Shown one piece after another: positions 10,256-24,100 of a DNA stretch of 64,000 bases (the first letter of the stretch is position 1; each line of letters starts with the position of its first letter). Made by a program: the position numbers and the translations under genes. The stretch is from Zygnema cylindricum (lineage: Eukaryota; Streptophyta; Zygnematophyceae; Zygnematales; Zygnemataceae), in the NCBI GenBank assembly GCA_037447655.1, contig JBBHKE010001223.1:302936-366935 (forward strand), read 5' to 3'. Below the pieces are notes generated by a model, which worked only from the letters and a program-made list of their open reading frames with translations, searched no databases and was not told the origin of the DNA.

Positions 10256-11725
10256 AAGCTAGTCTTGATGTATAATCAACTATTAGCACAGTTTTAGCTT
10301 GTAATCAGTATTAGTACAATTATTTCTACGCTATATTTGTACACATACTACTGTATAATTAGGGTAAGTACAGTTATTTGTATAATAAATAATCAGTATT
10401 AGTACGATTACAGTCTTTATAATTAATGCTAGTAAAGTTATTCGTATAAATAATTAGTGTTAGTTTAATGTGTTTAATTAATGTTAGTTGAATAATAGTC
10501 CAGTTTATATTTGTACATTGTATAGTTACAATTTTTGTAGTTATTAGTCTGGATAATTAGTGTTAGTACAGTTATTATCTAATGAGTATTAGTATTAATA
10601 GAAAGGATACATTGCTCATAACTTTCCTAATACTAATTAAACAATATGTGCCACTCTGCAAATCGCTCCGAACTCGACGGAATATACATTATTTTTATGA
10701 ACACTGGTGACTTGGGTTACATCAACATCAATATCCCACACTTCCATGCATAAGCAAATGTGAATCAGCAGGAGTTACACTACTGCAAGTAGTGATCTCT
10801 TATCTTTCCAAATTTTTTCTGCCCTCTGAACAAAATAGCGTCATCGGTACTAATTGTTTTTTACTTAACGCTAATACTTCTGCCGCTTCAGAATTGTCCA
10901 CACCATTTGGAATGCAAAAAGTACTGAACTAAGAGAATCCTCATATAAATTATTCCTTGACTATTCCAATTCACGGGGGATTAATAAAAATTACCGAATA
11001 CCATAAACGCTACATAGTAAAAGCGCCCATGACCTGGTCTAAAAGCTCCTCTCCACTAACTTAAAGCGGTCAGATTGAAAAAATGAGCCTCAGTTTCAAG
11101 AAAAAATAAAACAGAAAAATATTATACCCAATAACATCTTTTCACCAAGTTCAATCCCATTATTACAATTTGGACATTGAGAATCCCATGCCACGTTGAA
11201 TGATGTCATTCTCGGTTTCTTTGTGTCAACTTCAAACTTATCCTACATGGATTCTTTTATTATACAAAAAAAAACCTTATTTTTTACATAATTTTATTTG
11301 TTTCACCTATTCCCTCAAGTTCGCATGAGAGTATAACTATGGGAGATTTTGCCATCCTTTGCTGACTCTTACCTTCCCCTCCCTCTCTCGCTACCCTATT
11401 CAGTGCTCCCTGTAAAAACCACGAGAATTAATACACGTCAAAGAAAAAACAGATTTCAAACTTATTTTTTGCTTCCGTGGCGAAAAAAACAGAAAACATT
11501 GTCACAATTCTCACAATCCAAAAGAAGAACTTACCTCCAAAAATCTACTTTAAACAGGGAACCTGCACTACAAATACTATGGGCATTTTATCACCATTCA
11601 AATCCTAGAAACTTTCGGAAACTATTATTTTTTAAACATATTTGAACAACTTACCAATCCCTAACTAGACTCAAATCCTACGTAAACAAGAAAACAATGT
11701 CCCTCTTTCAAAAATACGGTGGCAC
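10256..11725. other. AT-rich region downstream of RST1
   Basis: 10256-10620 is very AT-rich with repeated TTAGTA/GTACA words, probably decayed minisatellite. 10620-11725 shows no convincing coding frame. The RST1 3' UTR and polyadenylation site must lie here, read on the minus strand from 11725 downward; no single poly(A) signal stands out. Confidence 0.4.
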
Positions 11726-12025
11726 TTATATCAAACTATTCAAATCTTCCACACTATACATGTTGGAAACGAGATCGTTGGGCAAAAAGTGACGAAGAGT
11801 CACCAAAACTCCTTTCGAAACATTTCGAATCTCAGTTTCCTTGAAGGTATTTAAGAACAAAACAACTTTCCGTACAATCTGCTCTCTCAACGGGACCCAT
11901 TCTTTTTGTGAGAGGAGAGATAATAATGAAAACGGCAAATTTTGAATCGCTTTTTCCGAGTCGACCGGAAGGAAGACGGAAGCGCCGCACCAGGCACTGG
12001 CTAGAAGAGAAACTACAGCGAGACC
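11726..12025 (-). CDS. RST1: RST1 last exon with stop codon
   Basis: 300 nt including TAA at 11726-11728. The acceptor CTCCTTCAG lies just downstream of ~120 nt of CT repeat in the pre-mRNA. Codes 'VVSLLASAWCGASVFLPVD', 'LPFSLLSLLSQKEW' and a C-terminus 'LRHFLPNDLVSNM', like 'LKDYLPLEKQLRLANM' at the end of plant RST1. The protein therefore ends where the family ends. Confidence 0.92.
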   Translation of the reverse strand, partial: GLAVVSLLASAWCGASVFLPVDSEKAIQNLPFSLLSLLSQKEWVPLREQIVRKVVLFLNTFKETEIRNVSKGVLVTLRHFLPNDLVSNMYSVEDLNSLI

Positions 12026-12111
12026 CTGAAGGAGACAGAGAGAGGCAGAGGAGGGAGGAAGGAAAAGGGATGGAGAGAGGAAAGAAAAGGAAAGGAAGAG
12101 GGAGGGGAGGG

Positions 12112-12148
<37 letters not shown>

Positions 12149-15100
12149 GAAAACAGGAACCTCGACAATCAATCTCTCTCGGAAATGTTTTCATTTTCCT
12201 GCAAGTGGCAGTAGATAACTCGATGGCTTCCTTTGGATGTTAAATGAAAAACCTCTTGTTCACAAATTTCTTTATTTAAAAGACAAAAAAAAAAAAAAGA
12301 TAAGGAAAAAGAGAAAAGTAGAAAGAATGAACTACCTGCAATTCGATAACTTTGCAGGGAAAAATAATACATAATTAAAAAACTTCAAACAAAAAAAGGA
12401 GGAAAGAGAGTGAGGGAGATCTTTCTTTACCAGAGAAGGACGAGAAGCCACAGCCGCGATGTCGAGTGAATCAAGAAACCATGTTTTTTTGTCGATTTCA
12501 TCGATATCTTTTAGAGCAGATACAAACAAAAGTAGTAACCACTGCTTGTCATTTCCTGCAAACCCATATAATAAAGACAAAATGATAATAAACAAAAAAA
12601 AAAAAATTAACAGTCTTGAGTGCACAAATACCAACAAAAAGCACAACCACTATTGACAGCTCAGGAAGTGTACCTTTTTCTACGAAAAACATTTTGGTGT
12701 ATCAATTTTTCAAAAAAAAAAATTATACATTCGAACCACACCGCTTCGTTTGCCATATTTTTAAATCACATAAAACTCTTCATTTCCTGATTTAACTTAA
12801 AAGAAAAGAAAGAAAAAAGTAAAGCCAAGAAACCCTAAAAACATCAGGTAGGCTCTTCTCGAAAACAGTGTGGTCCAGCCTAAAAAAAAATTGGGGAAAA
12901 ATGGTAATTTCAAATAAAAGGAAGGGGAAAAATCATATTTAAAAAAGGGAAAAAAAAGAGTGGTTAAACTAAAGTTGAAAAAAAAAAGAGTAAAAAAACC
13001 AAAATAGAAAAGAGGACTAAGGACAGAGGTTCCACCTGTAGACCAATGATTGGTGATCCATGTGAGACAAATTTTGAGATTTGTAGAATTCAAAACCCCG
13101 TTTAGTACTAACAAAGAACGCATCGAAATTGCTCGAACACAAGAAAATTCCGAAACATTTCCAACCTGCAAAAGCCAATTGAAGAGGAAGATATATGACT
13201 TTTGTTTTTTTTTTTGCCCGTCCTTGGATGAAATTGTGTTGTTTTACCAAAAACAAAAACAAACTCCAAAATTTAACAAAGAAATAAAAGCCAAGCAGAA
13301 GTACAGAAAGGTACAAATTGAAAACATAGTTAACAAAACATTTGCTAACAAAAAAAACCAAATAGTGGAAGTTAATAAAAACTCCATAAAAGAACTGAAG
13401 CAACAAATATTTCAAAAAAAAACCAAAACGAAAATAAACTGAAACAGTCACATAGAATGTACCTTCAGTAAATTTAATCGCCATTCCGGATTTCCGTAAA
13501 TCAAACATTTTGTAGCTGCCCTCCACTCCAAATTTTGATTAAGAGGAAAAAAACGATTTTTTTTTCTTTTCTTCAATCCATATCTTGACTCGTCTCGATC
13601 AAAATTTTCTATGTTATCAGATTTTGTTTTTGGTAAAGGCAGAAAACTATAAAGATCTTCTACACACCGTTCCATGTCAGTTCTCAATAACTGAAAAATG
13701 GATTTTTCCAACAGATTATCGGGATCCGTAATTTCTCCTAAAGAAAAACATTTTTCAAGTCCTTCCAAAAACGACTCTCGGAGGTTTGATCGCATTTTTA
13801 AAATTTCTGAATGTGTGAAAACTCTAGAAAGAGTTTCCCTTTTCCGGGACTCTATTTCAACTTTTTTTGAACTTATGACCAATTCTCGGGCATCTCCCAA
13901 AAGCTTCTGTGAACGACTTTTTGAGAAAACTTTCAGGAAACTCGCCACGTTTTGTAAAATCAGTTTTTGAATCGGTGTTTCCAACACTACGAGACGAGAG
14001 AAATTTGTCAATTCGTCTAAAAAAGTGACAAGTGGCAACACATGTGGAGCTTGAGTTATCGAAAATTTTATGCATTCTGCCTGAGAAAGGGAAATCGATT
14101 CACTATTATTCAAATTTTCCGAGATTTTTCTCATAAGTCTTCGAACAATCCCCAACCAATCAAGAGATGGAAGACGAGGAGCTTTCAAAAGGCATCGGAG
14201 AACGGAACAGAGAGCGGAATCATAGAAACTGGAGTTTTCCTGTATTGAAAAAAAAAGGCGGGTGGGGGGGGGTTTCTCCCTCACAACAAAGGGGAAAAAT
14301 AGACATTAACGGACAAATATGACAACCAAAAAAAGAAAAAGGTTAAAAGAATTAATAAACAAGCAAACAACCAAAAAAAAAACATCACACCTTTTCCCAA
14401 TTAGTGTGGACATATTAATATACTAGTGTGACCACACTATTTCACGTGTGAAAAAAAATGAAAAAATTGAACCAAAGTATGTGGATGCTTCCCAAACTGG
14501 ACACAAATATACTTTCTTCTATTTTTACCAAAACAGATTCATGCATTCTCTTTCAAATAATAGCATATAAAAATCAACACCGATAATACTAAACACGGTA
14601 TAGGGTCTTGTCCGCCGTTTTTTCAATATTTTTCCGAGGTTTTTCAGATTTTTCATAGTTTTTTTTATTTCTTTTGGAGGATCTTCTTTTGTTTATTAGA
14701 ATTTTCTCTCGGGATAATGTGACGACCCTCTGAGAAAATATATTTCACCAAAATGAAAGAAAATAAATTTTTTGAGTCGATTCAAATCTTAAGAATTTAA
14801 GCATTCTTTAATGGTTTCAAGATTGTTTAAAAGTTGTTAAGATAAATATAGTCAGATATGGAGATTAAAACGTGCATATGTGAAATTTGTGAAACTAGAG
14901 CTAATCTCAACTTCCTATTCTCACGATATTGAAGATGTAACTTATAAACACCGAGGTTTTGCACGAAAAAAAAAAAACAACGGGTCTCAAAAGCGAAGAA
15001 ATAAGGGAAACAAAAAAAAATACCGTTTGAGAATTTCCCACAGAAAGTAACCACTCCACCAGTTTTCTGAGGGCCCCATTTTCCGAAAGATCCTCTACAC

Positions 15101-18100
15101 TCCCTCCCATTTTCATTTTTCCTAAAGTGTCTTCGTTCCTTCTCCCATCCTTCTCGCTTTCTCTCACTCTTCCTCCTTCACCACTCCCTTTTGAGCCTCC
15201 AAACCCATTAAAACTCCTCTCTCTCTTACACAACTTTTCAAAACTCAAAAAACAGAGTCCCAAACTCCATCCGATATGTCGAGCCATTCTCGGTTCCTTA
15301 GTATTTTTCAAATTTTCAATCAACTTTTGAATTATCGATCGAACATATTCATCAAACAAAGGTTCTAAAAGAAGAGGTCCAGAAACAACTCCTAAACCAA
15401 GTCTTTCGGAATCTTTTCCGCCAAAAATTAAAACATTCTCTCCTTCCTTTTCTCTCTCCCCTCCCCTCTCTCTCTCTTCTTCCCCCAGAGGAGGACTCAC
15501 TATCGAGGCTCCCAACGAGGATGCCAAACTTAAAATTCCTCCTCTTCGAGGAAGAGACGAAAAATGTTCCGCACAACTTGAGGACAAAATTCCAATGGAA
15601 AGTTTAACCTTTTTAACTGACAAAGAATGACCTCCCATTAACGCTTGATGAATCGTGGATCCGAGAGCCAATAAAGTCGCAGAAACAAGCATCTTATTAG
15701 TATTTGAAAAACTCCTAAATTTTATCGGTTCTTCCTCCTCTTTCTGTGAATTTTTGACGATCAGCAACTGGATAAACTGATCGATGACGGAATTTATCAT
15801 AGAACTATTTATAAGTTCCAGTTTTACTCCTACTTCCATGCTATATGACCATATAAGACAAGCTCCAATCGAAAGGGAAACACTCGAAAATTTCCCAAAC
15901 CCAAATTCACTCATGTCATGACCAGATTTGTCTTTTTCTGACTCGATATTTTTGGAAACAGGAAGCCATGAAAACATCATCCGAATAAATGACTCTATTA
16001 CAGAATGGCCTTCAATTCTTTCACAACCTTTCATCGCAAACCCTAATCCGATAATAACACCAATTGTTGCCCACATCTTGTCGCCCTCCTCCTCCGCCTC
16101 CTCCTCCTCCTCACCACCCACATTCTCCTTACAGTATTTATCTCTTTCTCTATCCCCTTTTTTACTTTTTGATGGAAATTTCAGACAAGTTTCTAATTCC
16201 CAATGAGAAGGAGAGACTTTCACTAATTCTTGTAGTCCAATTCGAGACAACTTCGATCTCAGAAACAAATTTCTGACAAGCGTTTTGACTATGGACAAAA
16301 TAAGAGACCCGTCACGTTCTTCGATACCGTGAAATGCTTCGTGTGTTTCGTTTTTTGAAGAACTTTCAAACTCTCCCGTCGGTAGAAAAAGAGAGGCTGC
16401 AATAGATCCGAGAGAAACCGCCACAGAAAATTGGACACGGCCGGAACATTCAGAATTAAGTTTCTGCAAAAAAAAAAAATGACCCAAACTTTTGGAAAAA
16501 AAATTAATGATTTTCGGGTCATTTTAAGATGCAAAAAACGTACATAAACATTGATTCTCACTTAGCACATATAGATAAATTAGAAAAAATCACTTTATAT
16601 ATTACGGGTCGGAATTGGAGAGCATGGGAACTTTCTATATTAAGTTTTACAAAAACATGTTGAAGGTTTTAAGAAAAATAGTGAATTTTGTCACATTTTG
16701 AGGTGACTGCTTAAAAATGTCAAAAAAAGTCATTGTACTAAAGTGAAATTCGTAGCAACAAAAGTAGAAAGAAAGGGAGACTTGAAGGATGACTTCAAAC
16801 TGATTTGATGCAAAAAAATGGCGAAAAAAATTACAAGAGTTGCATGTTTTGTCAAAGTTTTAGCTCTAACAAATCTGAAAAGAACTCGATATGACTTTAA
16901 TCTCTAAAAAATTGAACTGATTTAACACATAAAAATATAGTTTTTCTGCAAATCCACGGAGTCAAGAAATGCTTTTGATGCTATGTTTTTGCAAAAAAAT
17001 AATTCAATAACAAAACTGAACATTATTCAATTAAGTATGTATAAATAGAAGCCTCGGGTGGTAAAGAGAGAAGAAGAGCATTGAAAAAAAATAGTGGCAC
17101 CAATTTCTAAAAACAAACACAAAATTCCAAAATTAAAACTTGAAAGTGATAATCCTTTCCCTCTTCTTTCTTTTCTCTTGCTCTCCCAGCCTTAGGTATC
17201 TATTCATTCATTTGTGAAATAATATGAAGCTTTAACAATAAACCCACAGTTCGATTTTCTCTCCGACTCCGTTGAGTAGAAGGCCCCCTCCCCCTCCCCC
17301 TCCCCCACAACCACCTCTCTGTTCATTTGTTTGAATTTCCTTACCTTTGTCAGCACATCCACGAACCGAGCTTTCCTCTCCCCCTCCGTCGGGTGGAGGG
17401 CACTACAGGACGAAGCGAGAGCCATAGCTGCCGACCACTCTGCGTAGTCGTGACCGCTCAAAGCCACTCTGGCTGCCAGGAACTCCACAATCTCCGACAC
17501 TAATTGGTGTTCGGAAGGGGGTAAGGTCTGAGTGGGACAACAGTCGCAAAAGACAAAACAGAGGAGTCGTTTGGAAGTGAGTTTATTTTCGACTTTTTTT
17601 GTTGTGTAATATGCATATAGGGAGTATGACATGTATGTAACTATAATGAGGGGGGGGGAGGAGTGGGGAGGCAGAGGGGGTGGAGGGGGACGGAGGGGGG
17701 AGGGGAGAGAAAGAGAGAGAGAGATAGAGAGAGAGAGAGGAAAAAACAAACCACCTGACATAAAGCTCCAATCGCCAAAGTTGCATTTTCTGAAACTGTT
17801 GGAATTCCTTCCTCACAGAGCCTGAAAAGCTCGTCTTTTACCCCCATTGTTACCCTTTTAAAGGCCATTTCTCCTTCAATTTCTCCATTTTCCACCATCC
17901 TTCTGTCCACTTTGGCTTGCACCCAGCGAGGCACAAATTCTCGCCAGCTTTTCAAAGCGAGTAGGTCTAAAAAAAAAACAAAATCTCCGGACCACGAAAA
18001 GTTTTCGACAGCGTCGGCGAAAATTTCATCATACTTTTTTTCACGTACTTTCATCGACTTCCAGAAAAAAAAAAAGGGGGGGGAGTAAAGAAAAGGAAAA

Positions 18101-21100
18101 AAAAAGGAAAAAAAAAAGAACCAGAAAAAAAAAAACACTTTTTGAAAATTCAGAAAAAAAGGGTGATTTCATAATCGGCATATGAAAAAAAAAAAAAAAA
18201 AAGGGATAACAAAAATACCACAATACTGAAAAATTAAATGAAAAGAAAAAATAACAAAAAAAATACCTCTCTAAAATCTCGGAGGGAAGATTTTCCGGAT
18301 GAAGGATCAGGGGGGGAGGGAGAGGGAACTTCAAAACTAAGGAGAGAGGCACCAGGTAAGCTTGGGAGATAGAGGCCTGAAAAAAAAGGGGGTGGGGGGG
18401 AGAGGGGATTTTTTTTGTAAAAAAGCAGAAAAAAAACCAAAAAAAAGAAGGAAACATGAAAAAGTTTTGAATTTCCCCTCATGGTTTAAAAACAAACAAA
18501 AATAAATTAAGATTTCATCAAACATTAAAAAAGAAAAGAAAAAAAAAACATCAAATATTGTATCTACACAAGAAGCTCATGAAAAAAAAACATAAATCTC
18601 CTATAGACAAATAACGTCGAAGTACTCAGCCCCTCTCTCCCGCCTCCCTCCCTCCCTCCCGCGCTCTCCCCCTCTCCCTTCTTCCCTCCCTACTCTCGCT
18701 CCCCAGAATTTCTTGCCTGCCCGAGAGGCTTGTCCAGGTGGTTTTTTTCCGGAGGGAGGAGAGGGAGGAGAGAGAAGTAGAGGGAGAGCCTGAATGAGTT
18801 TGTGGGCCCTGAGACTCTTGCTGGTGGGGCCCACCTGCCCTATCCCTCTCCTCCTGGTCCTGCAAGTGGAAAGTATAACGCCAATTGCAGTGAGGAATGG
18901 GCATTTTCCTCCATCTACAAACTCCCCCTCTCACTCTCTTCTCTCTCCCTCTCTTCACTCTCTTCCCTCACTTCCCTCTCTTTCTTCCCTCTCCCTTTCA
19001 CCTGCCTAGTCTGCCACTGCCACCGTCCCTCTCCCTCTTTCTCTCCTTCTCCCTCTATGCCTTTATCCATCTTTCCCTCTTTCCCTCTCCCTTTATCCCT
19101 CATTCCCTCTCCCTCTCTCCCTCTTTCGCTCTCTCCGCCCCACTCCTCACCCCCTTGCTATCCCTCTCTCTCTCCCTTTCCCCCTCTCTCCCTATCCCTC
19201 CCTATCCCTCCCTCCCTCTCCCTAAAAAGGTACCGGACTTCCCAAACTCTCAACACAACCGTTCGATTCCTATCGACTTAAAGAAAAACAAAAAAACAAA
19301 AAAAGGGGACGACAAGAATCCAGAATTATTATTCAATAATGGAAAGAGGGAGAGAGGGAGACGGAATGGGATTGAGGGAGGGGAAGGGAGGGGAGAGAGG
19401 AAGAGGGAGAAAGAGAGGAGAGGGAAGAGTGAGGACGAGAGAGGGGAGAGAGGGAGACGGAGAGGGCGTGAGGCCGAGGGAAGGGAGGGGAGAAAGGGAG
19501 AGGGAGAGGGGGAGGAAAAGGAAGATGGAAAGGGAGAAAGAAAAGGTGAAGGAAGAAGAGATGGGGAGAGGGAGAAGGAGGAGGAGGAAGTGAGAGGAGA
19601 GAGAAGAAGCCAGATAGGGAGAGAGGGAGGAGAGGAGAGAGGAAGGGAAAGAGGGAGAGGGAAAGAGAGAAGGAAGGGAGGTGAGAGGAAGAGAAATCCG
19701 GAATAATGGAATGCAAGATGCCAAAACTCTCACCTGAACTCGTAATCGAGAATTTTGATTACAAAAATTTCAATTTTTTTCCGAACTTTTGACGACTTTT
19801 CGGAAAAAAGACAAGTCACGACCTCTCCCGGAAGAGAGGGAAAAAACTCTTCCAACATTTCTACCTGCAACAAAAAAAAAAAAAAATCCCTTAAACACCA
19901 TTATTTCATAGATTGTGTTAGAGTCGTAGATCGACAGACTCTTACCCATAATCGATATATTGGTTCGATAAACGATTAGACAAATGTTGCGATAATTGAC
20001 CGGTGTTTTCAAGGGTTTTTTTAGGGCTTTATCGGGTAAATTAATTATAAACAGACGGGACTGACGACAGGAATACAGTACAACGTCCATCACTTTAGAT
20101 TTCGAGAATTATTAGCGTTAGCATTTTTAGAGTTAAGTACACTATATTATGCTTTGCAATGTGGCATCATGATGGGGCACTTAACTGAATAGAGCTACTA
20201 TCACTTATTTATTATTTTGGGGTTGAAAAAACACCCACTCCAACTAGAGTGATTTACTCTAATAGTTTTAGCCGGTGTACTTTTGTGCTCGCAGTTCGGA
20301 CCAAATTGTGGTACGTGACAGAACATGCTATATACTAATATTATATGGTAGTATATACTATATAGTACATACTACATACTATACTCTATACTATACACAA
20401 CATACGAGACACTACATACTACACAGTATACAGTACACACTATATACTATACACTAAACTATACTCTGTACACTAATATACTACATACTATATACTATAT
20501 ACTACATCATATACACTATACAGTATTTTCTTTGCACTAAATACTAGATACTAATCACTAAGTACTATATGCTGTTGTTTTGAAAAGTTTGTTTCGTGCG
20601 TACGCGACATTTCGTGCGTAATGGAATTTAATGTGGAGGTTCGAATGGATTCACGGATTGGGGGAGCGAACGTACGGATAACACTGAAGTGACGTAAGGG
20701 ACTCGGTGAGTGGCGCGAATAAGCATTGAGAAATGGACGGCGGATCGCGAAGCGATCCGATGTGGAATGAACGAAATGTTAAGTATACGCCGCCGGTAGG
20801 GCACAGCTGCGACGCAGACAAGACAACACAGCTGCGGTTATTTTGGATATGACCCGTACGTACAACGCAGCTGACACAGCTGCGGATAAAATGAATATGA
20901 TCTGGTACGGGACAACGCAACTGCGGTTGGTATGAATCAAGTCGGCGGACGAAGATTCATAAGAAGATCTAAAGTAACTAAGCAAGTTGACGCCTAGTAT
21001 GCGGATTTTGCGGAGGTGTCGGTATAAATATTATGTACAACAGAGGTTTGTCTTTTTGCTAATTAGTTTATTAGTGTAGACTTGTTCATTTTGACATACC

Positions 21101-24100
21101 TCGGATTATTCGGGTATACTCACAATAGTTTAGGTAGTGGTAAATACCGTACGGCTGGTATGCCTCCGTACATTCAGTAGTGAACTCTCTGAGTATAGCT
21201 TGTAGGACTTAGATTATTTTGATTATCACAGCTGAGTTAATCAAAGACATGGCAGACTGTTTTTCTGCAACTTTGACCTGTTAGTGTGATCACTCTGATT
21301 GTTACTTTGATGTGAAACTTTGTGGATGTATTCTTTGATCTAGAAACTATATGTGTTTGAAGTTTCAGTTTGATCTGTTGTTTCTGTAGAATTCTGTGAG
21401 AAGTCTACCTGGTTAGTTTGAGAAGCTGTAAGATGTTTTTGGGAAACTCTGGAGCTTATATCTTGTATATTCCTCGGTGGATTTAGCTGTAACTTTGGGA
21501 GTTTACAGTGTCTATGGTATACTGCATATTGGTGCAGTTTGAGGTGATTTTGTTTATTGTGGAGTAATCTGTGTTGTCTGGAACACAACTGTTTTTGAGG
21601 TAGTCTGTGGGTGTTTCCGTGAGTAATCCATGGCTGAAATAGGCTATGGACAACATATGCGGTATACTATATACTGACTATACACTATATACTACAAATT
21701 ATATACTGCACACTAAATAATACATAGTATATATACTAAATATTATATACTATACTTAAAAAAACGTTGATAACAACTTATTCGTCACCACGCGATCTAC
21801 AGGGGCCCTTTGACCTTTCGTAACCGATACATCAGTTATTGAAAATACCGTGATAGGAGAAAACCCGATACACAACAAAAAAAATTACGGATAGAATTTG
21901 ACACATAATTATTGAAAAGAAAGGTGAATAAGAAAACAAGATTCTATGGAAAAAGTATAGACTGCGTGAGTATCTTGGAAGAAAATAAATCAAGATACCC
22001 ACAAAAGGAAAAACGCAAAAAAGAAACACTTTAGGTCGTGGAACTATTGAAAAGAACAATGATAGATGAGACCGCCAATGTCGGGAGGGAGAGGGGTGGA
22101 GATGGAGAGGGGGAGGAAGAAGGAGAGGGAGAGGGGAAGAAGAGGGAGAAGGGAAGGGGGAGGGAGAGGGGGAGGGAGAGGGGGAGGGGAAGGGGGAGGG
22201 AGAGGGGGAGGGGAAGGGGGAGGGGAAGAGGGAGGGGAAGGGGGAGGGAGAGCGTGCGGGAAAGGGGAAGGGAGAGGGTGAGAGAAAGGGAAAGATTGAA
22301 AAAAACCCACAATAGCCAGGACGAAAAACTTGGAAAATTATAACAGACAAAAAATTGTACAAAATTTGTGGCTTTTTCGCTATTCAAAGGTAAATAATTT
22401 ACATTTTCTCCGTTTCTTTGTTCACTAACAGTGTAGAGAAAAGGACTTCTGCCAAATCATAGGGGGACAAAAAAAAAAAAAACCTAAAAACTCACATTAT
22501 ATTCGGCGAGTGCACGAAAAGCTGCGATGCGAGTGTGGGACCATCGGTCCAAATTTTGATGAGACTCTTTTTTTTTAGCTGCCCGTAATAATATTTCAAT
22601 AACTTCTTTTGCAGTTTCCGGATAGGCAGAAGCGTCCAAAGCTCCATATTGGAGAAAATGACAAAACGGGGCAGCTACGAGAAAATTTTCAGGAAGTTTC
22701 GGTAAAATTTTGGAAATAACTCGCCAAGCGGTGTAAAAGTCTGTAAAATGGAGAGAAGGAGAGAAAAAAGGAGAGGGAGACGGAGAGAGGGAGAGAGAGA
22801 CAGAGGAAGAGCGGGACAGAGGGAGAGGGGACGAGAGGGACAGAGGGACAGATGAAGATAAGGAGAGTGGGAGAGAGGGAGAGAGGGAGAAAAGGACAGA
22901 GGGAGAGAGGGAGAAAAGGACAGAGGGAGAGAGGGAGAGGGTGGGAGGTCCCAAGATTAAATACAGAAGTTGGAGAAAATAGTTACACCTGCCAAAAAAA
23001 TAACAGTAATGAAAAATGAAAGCAAAAGGGAGGACGAATATTTATAAGAGAAGATTAGAGCCCTTGATTGTGCTCTGATTGATTCTCGGAGTAAACTTAA
23101 CGAAAGTATGTTGTAAATAAACGCATATCCCAGAAATGTATAATAACTTCAAAAAAAAGCACAAAAGAATGTCCTCTTTTTAAGTGCAGTAATATTTTAC
23201 AGGACACTAAAGTAGAGATAAATGAAGAGAGAGGGGGGGAGAGAGGCGCAATAAACAGGAAAAAGAGGAGAGAGCGTGGGGAGAGAGAGGAGCGAGAAGG
23301 AGAGAAAGCAAGTCACAAAAAGAAAGAGAGAGAGGAGAGGAGAGAAGAGAGGGGAGGGGAGAGGGAAGGGGGAGCGGGAAGAGAGGAGAGAAGCAAGACG
23401 GGGAGATGGAAAGAGACCAAAAATAAAAAGAGAGAGCATGACAGAGAGACAGAAAGTGAAAGAGGGAAAAAAAGAGAGAGAAATAGAAAGAGACAGAGAG
23501 ACAAAGAGAAAGAGAGAAGAGAGATTTCATCACTCACCGATGACGTCGTCCTTGCAAAGAAAGGCAAGACTATCCAATCCCAGAGCTCGAACTGTTGGTT
23601 CTTGTTTTATACATTCCTGATAAATAAAAGAAAATATACACATTTGGCTTCAGAATTTTATTGATCAACTGAACTAAAATTTAAATTTCCCATGTTGGCA
23701 TCACATTATAATATTGTCAATATTCATTTATTTCATAAATCGTTGACTAATAATGCTTCTTTTGTAATCACAAAAATGCTCAAGAACTAAACAGAAAGTA
23801 ATCACATCAAATAGTGTGGCTAGAAGGATAAGCGATAAAATAACAACTCCTTGTTATAATAGACGTTTCGACTCAAATACCAATCAATTTCCCTTTTTCC
23901 CTCTCACTTTTCCCTCTCACTTTTCCCGCTCACTTTTCACTCTAAATTTTGACTAAGTCCATAAACATACCCCAGATTTACCGCAATTTTACCCCAACTT
24001 CCTCAAAATCTCTCCCACTTTCACTCCCCGGGATTGGAAGTATTGAAACCATACCCTCCTTAAAGATACAAAGCATTCAACATACCCAAATATACCCTAA

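Noticed and set aside
13017-13526. Minus-strand 169-codon frame rich in Phe/Tyr overlapping RST1 exon 16
   Set aside because: It covers an AT-rich intron in a different frame from the exon; the exon frame matches the family.
14907-15023. Extension of the large RST1 exon to 14907
   Set aside because: The frame stays open past the donor at 15024, but the next exon joins in phase only from that donor, and the extra codons are AT-rich intron.
18897-19733. Long Ser/Leu/Pro- and Arg/Glu/Gly-rich frames on both strands
   Set aside because: Translations of polypyrimidine and polypurine intron tracts.
22031-22387. Arg/Gly/Glu-rich and Pro/Ser/Leu-rich frames
   Set aside because: Same reason: GGGAGAGGGG microsatellite in an RST1 intron.
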